Source of the DNA: Acetobacter okinawensis JCM 25146
Lineage (GTDB): Bacteria > Pseudomonadota > Alphaproteobacteria > Acetobacterales > Acetobacteraceae
Length of the DNA: 64,000 bases
Direction: 5' to 3'
Assembly: GCF_000613865.1 (NCBI RefSeq)
Contig: NZ_BAJU01000002.1
Location: 169,808 to 233,807, forward strand
Each line of letters begins with the position of its first letter. Position 1 is the first letter of the stretch. The notes below the pieces were generated by a model, which was given only the letters and a program-made list of their open reading frames with translations, was not told the DNA's origin and made no database searches. Below are positions 10,851 to 20,718 of this stretch, one piece after another. Made by a program: the position numbers and the translations under genes.

Positions 10851-12045
10851 TCTTCTCCGGGTGCAACCGTAAAGGTTACTGAGGTACCAAGCTTTTTAAT
10901 CGTTCTCAACAGATGTCCCGTCTGCGCATCATAGACGAAGAGGTCACCATCTGTATCTGTTGTAAACATAAGTGGATGATCGTCCTGTGTTACCCCCACC
11001 ATGTTACTGGTCTTTTTGAGTGGAATACGGCGCAGCTCTTATGTGTCTGCGCGTCATAAACCCAGACTTCGGTACCATCTTCCTTATGTGTCCAGAATGT
11101 GCCGCGATGCATGAGCACATACAATTCATGATCCGATTGATGTAGCGCAATCAACTGAATGCCACCCGGCCGCCATGTGGTCTCGAATGGGGCGGAGGCA
11201 TCGGACGCGGGTTTCATGCCAGCGCCGACCTGCAGCGACCAAGGCGCTTCCACTGTGCTATTTGCTCCCAGGTGGGCTGGGTAGATGTTCCCGGTGTAGG
11301 ATAGAAAATAGGCTTCGCCCGTTTTGGTAACAGATGGACTGTTTTCAAAAACAGCATCTTTGTCAGGTGCGAAAAATACCGCAGAATGCGTCATGCTGGC
11401 CTTTCCGTCCTCACCCAGGGACACATTGGCCAGCGTTCCATCCGCACAGAGGGATGAAAAACCATTGGTGCCCCAAGGATAAGTCAGGGCACAACCCGGA
11501 AGATCCACAGACTGGATCACCTTGTGCGCATGTGTATCCACCACTTCCACCCCATTATTGGGGCTCATCTGGTAAACATACGCGTAGGAGGCTCCTACAT
11601 TCAAAGTCAAACTATTACGCTTGGGAGTGATCAGTGCACGAGCAGGTAACTCTTCGTCTGATGTCAGCTTGAGTGTGCGGGCATCATACTCTGCAAGCAG
11701 ATCGTACCGCGCACCACGGTTGCCATGCGCCCATGTGGTTTCTCCCACATAAAAACGACTGGCATCCGGGACCATGGCTACATTGGGATTGTACGCAGCC
11801 TGAACCATACCCAACAAGGCACCCCGGTCAGCATCGACCACATAAACGCGGCCATCCTTGGCGTGAGTGCCAGCAGAATCCATGACCAGAATGGTATGAG
11901 GCGTATAGGGCTTGAGCGTAACAACATCGCTCTGCTCGGTCTGCAGAACAGGTTCTGCTGCCAGCGCATTTCCACCCAACGTGACTATTGCAACGCCCCC
12001 TAGAAGGGAAAGCGCAAAACTTCTACAAGAATTATGAAAAAACAT
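10847..12045 (-). pseudogene. mauB: TTQ amine dehydrogenase heavy (alpha) chain, copy 1, late frameshift
   Basis: This is the beta-propeller heavy chain that holds the TTQ light chain in the periplasm. Residues 1-30 form a signal peptide ending near NALAAEP. The body contains the blade-like motifs HTILVMDSAG, RVYVVDADRG and GTFWTHKEDGTEVWVYD. At about 11040 the frame is lost after DAQTHK. In the next frame it continues LRRIPLKKTSNMVGVTQDDH to a TGA at 10847-10849 that overlaps mauE, so a single base appears deleted. Restored, the protein has about 400 residues, the usual size, and resembles copy 2 (15445-16614). The missing part is the last propeller blade. Whether the gene is dead or mis-sequenced decides whether this operon makes one enzyme or two. 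Confidence 0.85.
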
Positions 12046-12256
12046 GCTGCCTGTTTCTTTCGGGATCGAAACGGTTTTCTCATACTATGCAGACACTCTC
12101 AGGCTGGCAAGGGCAATAATGTGCCTTATGACCCATCGGGAAAGACAAAACGCAACAACAGGCTATCAGAACAGAAATTTTATGAACATCTAGAGCTACA
12201 TACCCGTCCAGACCTTAAAAATTAAAGCACCAGAAAGGTGTGATATATTCAAATCT
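12046..12256. other. Intergenic gap inside the operon
   Basis: About 210 bp separate the ester hydrolase stop from mauB1. The gap is AT-rich near both genes and has no convincing ORF. It is the largest gap inside the operon and could hold a secondary promoter for mauB1EDA, but I see no clear promoter or terminator. Confidence 0.3.
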
Positions 12257-14203
12257 TTATGGGTGTGCGCCCATACGGTTCACCACAGGCAGGTCCACCC
12301 GACTCTCATCCTCATAAAGCTGCACGGTCATTGCTTTATAGGCTTCTGGTTGAGCCAGAAAAATATTATCCACAAAGGTCTGTGGGTTCCGATCGTAAAG
12401 TGGAAACCAGCTTGACTGGACCTGAACCATAATGCGATGGCCTGGCAGAAAAGTATGATTGGCCACAGGAAGGTAAAAACCGTACATCTGTGGTGTATTG
12501 GCAGGCACCGCTTCTGGTTTGTTCAGGCCATTCCTGTATCGCCCACGGAAAATATCTGCACTGATCATAAGCTGATACCCTCCCAGTTCAGGCTGGTCGG
12601 CAACCTCATCTGGGTAAACGTCTACCACCTTTACCACAAAATCAACATCTGTGCCCGATATTGCAGCTTTGAGATGCGCATAAGGCTGTCCACGCACTGT
12701 CAGAGGTGCTTGCAACACTTCTGAGACAAACGCCACTACGTCTGTTCTACCTGATGCCTCCCGCTGGTCATCCACCAGCCAGTTGTGCCACGTTGACCCC
12801 GCACCATCCATGGCCAGAATGGGTCTGTGCCGATACGGGACCGGTCTGGTAGGATCAGACACATAGGCAACTGAGGCATTGAGCGGACCGGCCTGATTTG
12901 TGAAGACAAGTTTGTGGTCGGGCCTGAAAGCTGCGGGAATCATATCTGCGGTTTTGGCGGGAGTATCTAGGTTAACCAGAGGCCATGCAGGCAAACTCTC
13001 CCAACGGTTTTCTCCCGTTACAAAAGCCACAACAGGTGGTGTCTGAGCGGATCGCCCCCAAAGAGCCGAAGCCAGAAAAGGAGCCAGAATCTGCTGCCGA
13101 AAATAAACTCCGGTATCACTCCCGAATTCTATGGTGCCTAGCTGCGCCCCCTTCCTGATTTCTCCCCCATGGAACCATGGTCCTATGACTAGATGCAGCA
13201 TGTCTCCTTGGCTGTCATGTGGTTTCATGGCGTAATATGTTGCCATGGTACCGTAAATGTCTTCCTGGTCCCACAAGCTGTGCACTAGCATTGTTGGAAT
13301 ATGCACGGGCTGGCGGGCCATAATTTTATCCACCGCCTGAGCCTGCCAGAAGCTATCATAAGCAGGATGAGCCAGAACAGCTCTATAAAAACCAATCTGC
13401 TGCATCCCCCGCGCATTACCCAAGGCCCCTGCGGATACTGCGTTCATATAGGTATCGTAATCGTCGTAATGTGAGGACCACCATATTTCCGAATTATCTC
13501 GTGTCGCTCCTTGCTCATACAGGTAAGGCAGCATCTGCTCACGGAATGCACCATTGTGGAACCAGTCATCCCCACGCCAACCATCCACCATCGCATTCAT
13601 CGGCACGGCAGCTTTCAGGGCAGGGTGTGGATGCACAAGCCCCATAAGCACTAGAAAACCATCGTAGGAAATGCCTAGAAGACCCACACGGCCATTGGAT
13701 TGAGGCAGGTTTTTAACCAGCCAGTCTATTGTGTCGTAAGCATCTGTTGATTCATCTGTTCCGCCAGATTTGGGTGCTGCAAGCGGCTTTTGCATGACAT
13801 AGTCACCTCCAGAGTCATACTTTCCCCGCACATCTTGCAGAACTCGAATATAACCACCTTCTTTAATCATATCAGACATGTTGTCATAACCGTGCAGAGC
13901 CACATCCATATGGCTACTATGCTGATTATGTGCCATCTGGTCGGCATCATAGGGCGTGCGTGTCAGTAAAATAGGAGCATTATGCACATTGTTAGGTAGT
14001 AAAATAACTGTATGTAGTTTTACCCCATCTCGCATGGGGATCATGATATCTCGTCGTGTGTAATCAAAGCCGTTGTTAACAGCATGAAAATGGGAAGGCA
14101 TATCCAATTCACGCGCACCAGAGGGTGCGACACAGAAAGAGATATCACCGGCCAAAAAACCTGTAGAAATAAAAAGATTTAGAATTATTTTTTTTAAAAA
14201 CAT
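12257..14203 (-). CDS. Alpha-amino acid ester hydrolase (CocE/NonD serine hydrolase family), secreted
   Basis: A 648-residue secreted alpha/beta hydrolase. It begins with a signal-like hydrophobic stretch. It matches the alpha-amino acid ester hydrolases known from Acetobacter and Xanthomonas: RGKYDSGGDYVM, then ESTDAYDTIDWLV, the nucleophile elbow GISYDGF (Ser179, with Tyr180 as oxyanion-hole residue), GWRGDDWFHNGAFRE, LWDQED, GPWFHGGE with the likely catalytic His, and QSSWFPLYDRNPQ near the end. Asp181 and the WDQED acids correspond to the carboxylate cluster that binds the substrate's alpha-amino group in this family (family knowledge, positions inferred). These enzymes cleave or transfer the acyl part of alpha-amino acid esters and amides, including some beta-lactams. 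Its place between two amine dehydrogenase halves is unusual and suggests a linked periplasmic pathway. Confidence 0.88.
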   Translation of the reverse strand: MFLKKIILNLFISTGFLAGDISFCVAPSGARELDMPSHFHAVNNGFDYTRRDIMIPMRDGVKLHTVILLPNNVHNAPILLTRTPYDADQMAHNQHSSHMDVALHGYDNMSDMIKEGGYIRVLQDVRGKYDSGGDYVMQKPLAAPKSGGTDESTDAYDTIDWLVKNLPQSNGRVGLLGISYDGFLVLMGLVHPHPALKAAVPMNAMVDGWRGDDWFHNGAFREQMLPYLYEQGATRDNSEIWWSSHYDDYDTYMNAVSAGALGNARGMQQIGFYRAVLAHPAYDSFWQAQAVDKIMARQPVHIPTMLVHSLWDQEDIYGTMATYYAMKPHDSQGDMLHLVIGPWFHGGEIRKGAQLGTIEFGSDTGVYFRQQILAPFLASALWGRSAQTPPVVAFVTGENRWESLPAWPLVNLDTPAKTADMIPAAFRPDHKLVFTNQAGPLNASVAYVSDPTRPVPYRHRPILAMDGAGSTWHNWLVDDQREASGRTDVVAFVSEVLQAPLTVRGQPYAHLKAAISGTDVDFVVKVVDVYPDEVADQPELGGYQLMISADIFRGRYRNGLNKPEAVPANTPQMYGFYLPVANHTFLPGHRIMVQVQSSWFPLYDRNPQTFVDNIFLAQPEAYKAMTVQLYEDESRVDLPVVNRMGAHP

Positions 14204-14229
14204 TCAATTTCTCGTCTATATGTGCCCCT

Positions 14230-14817
14230 TCAATGTGAAGGAGAATTGCCCCCCATATTGGCCACTTCCTTCTGATCCAGTGCTGTACCGTAAACCTGAA
14301 GCTTACCAACCGCTGCAGGGCAGGCGTGTAGCACTGATTCTACAACTGCCTTTCTATAAGCCTGTAAGCTGTAATCATGGAATGAACGTTTGCGTAAATT
14401 GTCCACTTCAGCAGCCGTATAAGGCTTGGCCCCAGTGGGTACGCTCCCTTTGCCCAGCGTAAAAACGACATAGTTCATAAGGTCAGCCAACTGCTGGGAC
14501 GGTAGTTTGACAAATGCTACATTAGGTAAACGTATGATGTAATCCCGGCCTTCTGGAGAACATAAAAAAAATCCTGCTTGATCTAGAAGATCAGGCACCA
14601 GTGTTTTACTCGAATGTCCTTCCAAACCATGGCAACCAGCGCAATTCAGCAGATAATGTAAACGCGGCGGGGGAAACGCCCCTTCATTCCTTCCACTCTC
14701 GGCATGCACAGACTGCTCAGGGAACACCATAATTGCAAATGGCAGCATGAATAGTGCGTAAGAAAGAACCTGCAAAGACCTCCACTTCGGGCGATTATGG
14801 AGTGTCTTCTTGAACAT
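14230..14817 (-). CDS. Small monohaem c-type cytochrome
   Basis: Starting at ATG 14817 gives 195 residues with a signal peptide (a hydrophobic run ending near VHAESG) and one haem site, LLNCAGCHGLEGH. It is a paralogue of the broken cytochrome at 8415-8956, sharing PEGRDYIIRLPNVAFVKLP, LADLMNYVVFTLG and KPYTAAEVDNLR. ATG 14817 lies one base past the mauA2 stop, so the two are translationally coupled, and the longer ORF start at 14886 is rejected because it would overlap mauA2. It is likely the electron acceptor of the TTQ dehydrogenase, passing electrons towards the respiratory chain (inference). Confidence 0.85.
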   Translation of the reverse strand: MFKKTLHNRPKWRSLQVLSYALFMLPFAIMVFPEQSVHAESGRNEGAFPPPRLHYLLNCAGCHGLEGHSSKTLVPDLLDQAGFFLCSPEGRDYIIRLPNVAFVKLPSQQLADLMNYVVFTLGKGSVPTGAKPYTAAEVDNLRKRSFHDYSLQAYRKAVVESVLHACPAAVGKLQVYGTALDQKEVANMGGNSPSH

Positions 14818-14819
14818 AT

Positions 14820-15380
14820 TCAGGCCTGGCCAACAATAGCAGCTGTGGAACAATGATAAGTGGTCGATGTTGTACCAAAACACCAAATAATATCATTGCT
14901 AGTCTGAGGTCGATATATCGGCATCTCCCGATCAGCCGTATTGCAATGACAATCAGGTGTGGACGCACACGTTGTTCGACCACAACAATCCCTGTAGGCA
15001 ATAACATATTGCCGTCCATCTGATGGATTGCGACAGGTGCCGATCCACGAAACGGGGGACGGCTGAGTGCCCGGCGGACATGTATGCACACCACCACCGC
15101 AGCAGCCACACAAGACCCCGTCAATAGCACAGTGCCGCCAATAATTGCATTTTGTTGGATCAACTGATTGTGCCAGACGGTCAAAGTCGGAAGCTGTGTT
15201 GGGTGGGACAGGCACACTAGCCCGGCTTTCCGCTTGCGCGCGCTGCACTGGCAAAAGTGGAAAGGCCCCAGAACCTGCAACAAAGGTCGAGAACCAACCC
15301 AGAAACTGACGGCGCGGGGAATGCGAGGCCAGATGGCGTGTAAAAGTTTCTGTTACACGGTCAAAAAGAGGAACACGCAT
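14820..15380 (-). CDS. mauA: TTQ amine dehydrogenase light (beta) chain, copy 2
   Basis: A 186-residue precursor with a clear twin-arginine signal, SPRRQFLGWFS, consistent with export of the folded or partly folded light chain by the Tat system. The mature part carries CNYWRHCAIDG, LCGCCGGGVHTCPPG, SPVSWIGTC, YRDCCGR, CHCNTADRE and NDIIWCFG. All Cys typical of the family and both TTQ-forming Trp are present. It follows mauB2 by 64 bp and precedes the cytochrome gene by 2 bp. It is the better preserved of the two light chains in this operon. Confidence 0.92.
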   Translation of the reverse strand: MRVPLFDRVTETFTRHLASHSPRRQFLGWFSTFVAGSGAFPLLPVQRAQAESRASVPVPPNTASDFDRLAQSVDPTKCNYWRHCAIDGVLCGCCGGGVHTCPPGTQPSPVSWIGTCRNPSDGRQYVIAYRDCCGRTTCASTPDCHCNTADREMPIYRPQTSNDIIWCFGTTSTTYHCSTAAIVGQA

Positions 15381-15444
15381 GACCGAAGCTGCCTTTCATC
15401 TTTGCCAGAAGGCATATTTTGAAAATATATTTTTCTTCGCAGAA

Positions 15445-16614
15445 TTACGGCGTGGGAACTACAAGAAAACCAGCTACCCTTGCCTCAATTGTTTTTGTCA
15501 CCTCTCCACTCTCGGCAGAAAGAATAAACAGTTTACCCGATGGCTGCACAGCAAATAGCAATGGATGCTTGGTGTCCGGACTAACAGCAATGCTGGCTGT
15601 CGGGCCTGGTAAAACAATCCGCTGCAGCAACCGATGCTGCACGACATCATAAACCCAGACTTCCGTCCCATCCTGTTTATGGGTCCAGTATGGCCCCGTA
15701 TGCATGAGCGCATACAGGCGGTTATCGGCTGTGTGCCAGAAAAACGGCTGTTTACCCCCTGGTCGCCATGCCAATTCCTGCACACCGGTACCGGCCTTGG
15801 GTTGGGATGCCGCCTCCTGCAAAGACCACGGTTGACCGAGCACTGGTTGTGCGGACAGAGTCGCCGGATAAACCATGCCTGTATATGTCACGAACAAAGC
15901 CTGTCCAGTGCGCCTGTTTACCTGACTTTGCTCAAAAACAGGGTCTGTATCAGCATCAAAAAATGATTTTGTTTGAGTAACCTGAGCTTTTTTTCCGTCA
16001 AAAGCTACGTTGGTCAATGACCCGTTGCCACACAGGGAAGAAAAACCATTATGTGCCCACGGGAAAATAAGTGCACAACCTGGCGTATCCACCGTTCGGA
16101 CAACTTTCCGGTCATGCAGATTGACAATGGAAACTCCAGTTGCTGGGCTCATATTAAAAATATATGCCCACTGGCCGTCTGCACTTAATTCCAAATTCTG
16201 CTGCTTGAAAACAGCAAGAGCCCGGGGCGGCAAGTCAATCTCATGTTCTAGAGCAAGGTGTGGTGTATCATATTCCTGTAAAAAATCCTCCCGCGTACCA
16301 TGATCTTCCCGTGACCACATGCTGACAGCGGTATAAATTTTTGTTCTGTCGGAAGAAATGGCAAGGTTATCAATCATTTTTGCCGGAACGGTGCCAAGGA
16401 TTGTTCCTTTGTCACCATCGTATAATGTAAAAGCAACGTTATTTGTTGCGATCAACGCCCAATGATCAGAAAAATGGGGAAGTGTAGCAACATCACTTGT
16501 TTCAGCAGCCTGTGGTGGTGCAGGGGGCGCTGCCAGAGCAGACCCTCCTGAGCAGAGTAAAAAAGCAAAGAAGGCAAATGCCTTGTTCTGGCATCTATGG
16601 CCAAAGCGGCGCAT
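15445..16614 (-). CDS. mauB: TTQ amine dehydrogenase heavy (alpha) chain, copy 2
   Basis: About 389 residues with a signal peptide (AFAFFAFLLCSGGSALA) and a seven-bladed propeller body. Recognisable pieces shared with copy 1 are MSPATGVSIVNLHD, VDTPGCALIFPW, NGFSSLCGNG and HTGPYWTHKQDGTEVWVYD. The frame is open to 16770, but that region belongs to the TonB receptor. Two starts are possible: ATG 16623 (MKNMRRF), and ATG 16614 (MRRFGHR), which has AAGGG about 9 bases upstream and is preferred. It is intact, unlike copy 1. With mauA2 it would form the working alpha2-beta2 enzyme that deaminates a primary amine to an aldehyde and ammonia in the periplasm. Confidence 0.9.
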   Translation of the reverse strand: MRRFGHRCQNKAFAFFAFLLCSGGSALAAPPAPPQAAETSDVATLPHFSDHWALIATNNVAFTLYDGDKGTILGTVPAKMIDNLAISSDRTKIYTAVSMWSREDHGTREDFLQEYDTPHLALEHEIDLPPRALAVFKQQNLELSADGQWAYIFNMSPATGVSIVNLHDRKVVRTVDTPGCALIFPWAHNGFSSLCGNGSLTNVAFDGKKAQVTQTKSFFDADTDPVFEQSQVNRRTGQALFVTYTGMVYPATLSAQPVLGQPWSLQEAASQPKAGTGVQELAWRPGGKQPFFWHTADNRLYALMHTGPYWTHKQDGTEVWVYDVVQHRLLQRIVLPGPTASIAVSPDTKHPLLFAVQPSGKLFILSAESGEVTKTIEARVAGFLVVPTP

Positions 16615-16644
16615 ATTTTTCATCCCTTTTCTACCACGCCTCGT

Positions 16645-16668
16645 GCTGGCCAGCATAAACTGGCCAGC
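16645..16668 (-). promoter_or_regulatory. Intercistronic hairpin between TonB receptor and mauB2
   Basis: GCTGGCCAG, then CATAAA, then CTGGCCAGC makes a perfect 9-bp stem with a 6-base loop, just after the TonB receptor stop. It is not followed by a T run on the minus strand, so it looks more like an mRNA processing or stabilising hairpin than a terminator. It may set the ratio of receptor to dehydrogenase. Confidence 0.55.
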
Positions 16669-16678
16669 GCTCTTGCTA

Positions 16679-19195
16679 TTAGTAAGATGCCTTGATGGTG
16701 CCAAAGAATTCACGTACGGCACCGCGTTCGATGGACTGCATATCACCCGTGGCCGGGAAACCATTTTCACCCATCATGGCAATGTATTTTGCGTTGAAGA
16801 GGTTATAGACCATGAAGGACGCCTTGACGCCACGCAGCGGACCAACATCCCCAAAGTCATAGCTGGCACCAAGGTTGGCAAGCCAGTAAGCGGGAACATG
16901 TGTGTCGTTCAGGAGCGAATACTGGCGCTTGGAGTAGTAGTTTACATCCATCCAGGTGGAGGCCCCATGCCATGTGTAGCTGATGTTGGCTTTATACATG
17001 ACCGACGGATAGCCAGCCATTTTCTTGCCCTTCAGGTTACCATAGCCCGTGCAGTTACCATCATCGTCCGTTGCGTTACAGATCGGAAGATTGTGCCCAT
17101 AAGTGAAGTGGTTGTAGCTGACCGAGTTGGTAATCGCGAGGCCATGAATTGGCACAAGCGTAACCACACCATCCACACCCCACTGGGATGCACGGCGGGT
17201 ATTGAGCAGCGTGGCCCCCTGATCTGCCCCACCAATACCAGTTGCACCAGAAATCAGACGGTTATGGTTATCGGAGTGGTAACCATCCACACCAGCCGTG
17301 ATAAACTGCGAGGAGTAGCGATACCCAAGAACATACGTAAAGTCACGTTCGGGAGTGAGGCTCTTCTTGGCGGCACGGAAAGCAGCCTGATCCTGCAACA
17401 TCCACGGGCCAGGAGACGTTGCACTTGCATAAGACGATGCGTTGAAGGGCCGCATATTTTCAGCAAAGTCAAAATACAGCTCATGCCCAGGCAGAAAGCG
17501 CCAGTCGAGGTTGACTGAGGGCAGGAATCCAGCAGCGGATGTAATGGAACCTTTTGGTCCCTGCGCGTTCAGGCCGGAATAATTACCCGTGGAATCCCAA
17601 GCTATATTGCCACCACCTGTCTGCTGCACCGTGGATTTGAAACCATATGTTGCCGTCAGGTTATCCAGAATACGCCACCGATCCATGGCATGGAACTGGA
17701 ATGTATTCGTATGCCAACGATAGGCCCAGCCTTTGGCAAACTCTGCACCATACACATCGTAAGGACCAGTCGTGCTCAGCGGAGAGCCCTGGCCAAGCTG
17801 TGGCTCGTTAAAGTAGCCTGTGCTGGCAGTCGCATCGTTGTGTTCGTACCAAATGCCAACATTAATATTGTGACGGGCAATCTTGTAATCCAGCGCAGAC
17901 GTGAAGCCTTCGCGCATTTCACGGTTCATCCATACCTGCTCGGAAAGGGGAACCTGCCCGTCAACATAGTTGCCGTTGTCCGAACCATCAGCTGCACAGG
18001 TCCCAGCTGCGCTGGTCCCAGGAGAACAGACACCAGGTGCACTGTAGGTTGCGTTGGAAATATCGCGGTGTGCGTAAAGAACAGACTGCCAACGCAGGTT
18101 ATCGTTCAGGGCCATATCGAAGTTGATTCCTCCGATATAATCCTGGGTGGACTGACCTGCATCATACAGCTGTGTATAATTACCACTGACCAGATCATTC
18201 CAGCCAGACGGGTAATTCCCGGCAGCATAATTGAAGGCCTGCCCATAGTTCGGGTACATCAGCTCCTGCCGCCAGCCATATTTAGCCAATGATCCCAGAG
18301 ATTTATCCAAGTATCCGTAAACTTCAGCATTGTTCCAGTTAAAGAATGCGCTGATCTTGCTTTTATCGCCTATTGGCTGCACCAGCTTAGCATTGACCTG
18401 CTGCATGAAGCTGGGGGACGGACCATCGTACTTCTTTTCAAAGTCACGAGAATACGCAACATAGAAGCGGGTGCCACTGCTGTTCAGTTTACCGCTATCC
18501 ACACGTACATATGTACGCTTCATGGCATAGCTGCCAAACCCCTGAGAAACCGTCGCGCCGGCCTTCTCCTTGGGGTCTGACGTATAGAACTGCATGGCAC
18601 CACCAAGGTTGGTATTGGAGGCTACATCCAACGACCCACCGCCCTGCGACACGCTGACTCTGGAAATATCATCAGAGATCCAGGCATTCGCAATGTTCAA
18701 ACCATTGGTGGTCGTATAAGTCTGGTCATTGAGCGGCACGCCGTCGAGCGTAACGCCAAGCTGGTTCTGGAAGAACCCACGAACGTAAACACTCGCACCC
18801 CACGTATCAATCCCCAGCGGATCGGTGGAGCTATAGCTCACACCCGGCAACTGACCAACAGCCTTGAGGATGTTCTGACCGGGTACCTGCTGATCCAGTT
18901 CTTTTCGCCCGATAACGTTTTCACTGTTATGCGAAATCGCACGACGCGTGTGGGAGACCAGAACTTCCTCCCCCTTACCCTGCAATGCCTTGGATGACAC
19001 CTTGCGCGGTTTGGTAGAGTGCGCACCAACTGCCTGAGCTTTACCAGAATGTTTGGCGGTGGTTGACGTATGATGAGTAGACACACTCCCCACATCGGTT
19101 TCCGCAGCATTGGCATGCACTGCCCATTGAACCGAGAGTAGCGCAGAAGAGGACGCCAACAAGAACAGAAAACGATTGACGCATACTGGCAACAT
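16679..19195 (-). CDS. TonB-dependent outer-membrane receptor
   Basis: An 838-residue receptor: signal peptide (about residues 1-31), a Ser/Thr/His-rich linker, a plug domain (NVIGRKELDQQVPG, VSVSQGGGSLDVASNTNLGG) and a 22-strand-type barrel ending in an aromatic residue (REFFGTIKASY). The segment EEVLVSHTRRA near residue 76 is a plausible TonB box. It is the first gene of the operon and imports a ligand across the outer membrane using TonB energy. Since the rest of the operon oxidises amines and cleaves amino-acid esters, the ligand may be an amine, a peptide-like ester or a metal chelate. That is inference. Confidence 0.9.
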   Translation of the reverse strand: MLPVCVNRFLFLLASSSALLSVQWAVHANAAETDVGSVSTHHTSTTAKHSGKAQAVGAHSTKPRKVSSKALQGKGEEVLVSHTRRAISHNSENVIGRKELDQQVPGQNILKAVGQLPGVSYSSTDPLGIDTWGASVYVRGFFQNQLGVTLDGVPLNDQTYTTTNGLNIANAWISDDISRVSVSQGGGSLDVASNTNLGGAMQFYTSDPKEKAGATVSQGFGSYAMKRTYVRVDSGKLNSSGTRFYVAYSRDFEKKYDGPSPSFMQQVNAKLVQPIGDKSKISAFFNWNNAEVYGYLDKSLGSLAKYGWRQELMYPNYGQAFNYAAGNYPSGWNDLVSGNYTQLYDAGQSTQDYIGGINFDMALNDNLRWQSVLYAHRDISNATYSAPGVCSPGTSAAGTCAADGSDNGNYVDGQVPLSEQVWMNREMREGFTSALDYKIARHNINVGIWYEHNDATASTGYFNEPQLGQGSPLSTTGPYDVYGAEFAKGWAYRWHTNTFQFHAMDRWRILDNLTATYGFKSTVQQTGGGNIAWDSTGNYSGLNAQGPKGSITSAAGFLPSVNLDWRFLPGHELYFDFAENMRPFNASSYASATSPGPWMLQDQAAFRAAKKSLTPERDFTYVLGYRYSSQFITAGVDGYHSDNHNRLISGATGIGGADQGATLLNTRRASQWGVDGVVTLVPIHGLAITNSVSYNHFTYGHNLPICNATDDDGNCTGYGNLKGKKMAGYPSVMYKANISYTWHGASTWMDVNYYSKRQYSLLNDTHVPAYWLANLGASYDFGDVGPLRGVKASFMVYNLFNAKYIAMMGENGFPATGDMQSIERGAVREFFGTIKASY

Positions 19196-20683
19196 ACGGT
19201 GCCCCTTTAGGTTTGATTCTGATGCAGTTTGAAGATGACCCTATCTCATTCTTTTTCCGAAACAAACACCTGAGATCCAGACGAAATTTTCCTGATTATT
19301 TTTGAATTATGTTGAAATTATAAGGATAAAAATAAAAACCAATCCTTAAATTTCATCCGAAAAAAGTCTCAGACTCATTTTATTACATCCAACTTGTTGC
19401 TAATAAGCAACAAATAGCCCGCCCTCAGATAAGCGCTGACAGATTCGAGGTGGACCTCTAAAAAATATGCGAGATAGGTATAGCCATACGCTAGAGGGCG
19501 CTATGAGCTTTAGGCTCAGGCACACATCGGTGCGCCAGATCAGGCGACCTGGACCCTCGTTTTTATCCAAAGGCTTGATGTCGTGTGGCGTGTTTTAAGG
19601 TCGCATATATGCAACTCTATGTTGTGACTGACGATAATAGGAGGCCTCCAAGTTTCTACATGGTCGTAGGTCAGGGCTGCACAGGGGCAACTGCCTTTTT
19701 CGACAGTCTGCCAAAAGTCCAATGATTGTGGACGGATCAGGGGTCTGATGCCGACTGCTTCTGTGAGGCTCTTTAGGCCAGGCCACCTATTCCCGGACAA
19801 AACTTCCCCGCTCGTCCCGTCCAACATGACAAACGCGCTATAAACGCCGGGAACTGCGTCAAGATCATATTCGGCAAACTGAAGGGCTGGAGGTATGTGC
19901 CACTCACTATAACAGATGCTTCGTCGAGCAGGCGTGCCAACTCCAGATTGGCCTCATTCTGCGGCACAGGTCGATATTAGACGACCAACCGGATAAGTGG
20001 CGGTGGCGTGTATTCTCTCCGCGTGAGGAGGGTTGAGTGCACACTCAGGGAGCATCTTCGTGGAGAAACTGACTTCCTCCTATCCTCTCAATTGCCGGGC
20101 ACTTTCACGGGGCAATCATTGCCTTAAGCACACCGTGGTGTGGCGATAATTCGCCAGCATCACAGTCTTCTCAAACCGCTTCTAGAACAATATGTGAGTT
20201 GAAGGCCGCCACTGCCTCTTGTGTGGAATCTTGTCCATAAAACCCGTCATCTTTCAGGTCAGATTATAGATTACACCCCTGTTCGAAAATGCGGGAGCAT
20301 CTTACGCTGAAATAAAAAATAACGCAGAAAATAAGCTCAGTCAGCTTTAAGGTGTAGATTCAGTTGAATGCGATTCAAGGCTTAAAGTTCTAAATGCTGC
20401 TCCGCGGTGGGGCACCATGGCAAAAGGTGTTGTCTTGCTATTTGACTGCACACGGCTCGAACTGCTGTGGGTTGATGGTCCGGAGCAGGCGCTTGTTCCC
20501 ATAATCAGCAACATAGCTATTAATCTCATGAAGTGGCGATCCTAAGTCGGAAGAGCGCGAGGAGTTTTGCCACACATAACATTTCGAAACCGAAATAACA
20601 ACGTGTTTGGCTATGAGATGTATGATCATTATGAATGAAAGCTTAAGGAAAATGCTTTGATCGGTAGTGTGTAGATTTTTTCT
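19196..20683. other. Long non-coding or decayed stretch upstream of the amine operon
   Basis: About 1.5 kb with no convincing gene. The first 200 bp are AT-rich and should hold the operon promoter. Between 19540 and 19980 the minus strand has two overlapping frames with protein-like runs (for example YSAFVMLDGTSGEVLSG, then NRWPGLKSLTEA) that could be a broken gene, but I do not recognise it. From 20000 to 20680 I see nothing beyond scattered short ORFs. Confidence 0.4.
19394..19413. promoter_or_regulatory. Inverted repeat upstream of the TonB/amine dehydrogenase operon, candidate operator
   Basis: TTGTTGC, then TAATAA, then GCAACAA is a perfect 7-bp inverted repeat with a 6-base spacer in an AT-rich area about 200 bp upstream of the receptor start (19195). 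It could be a regulator binding site for the operon, or a weak hairpin of an older transcript. No regulator gene is adjacent. Confidence 0.4.
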
Positions 20684-20718
20684 ATGAAAATCATGAAAGA
20701 GAAAAAAATATCTGCAAA

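Noticed and set aside
19540..19980. Possible gene on the minus strand upstream of the TonB operon
   Set aside because: Two overlapping frames each look partly protein-like but neither gives a known family or a ribosome binding site; kept only as a note.
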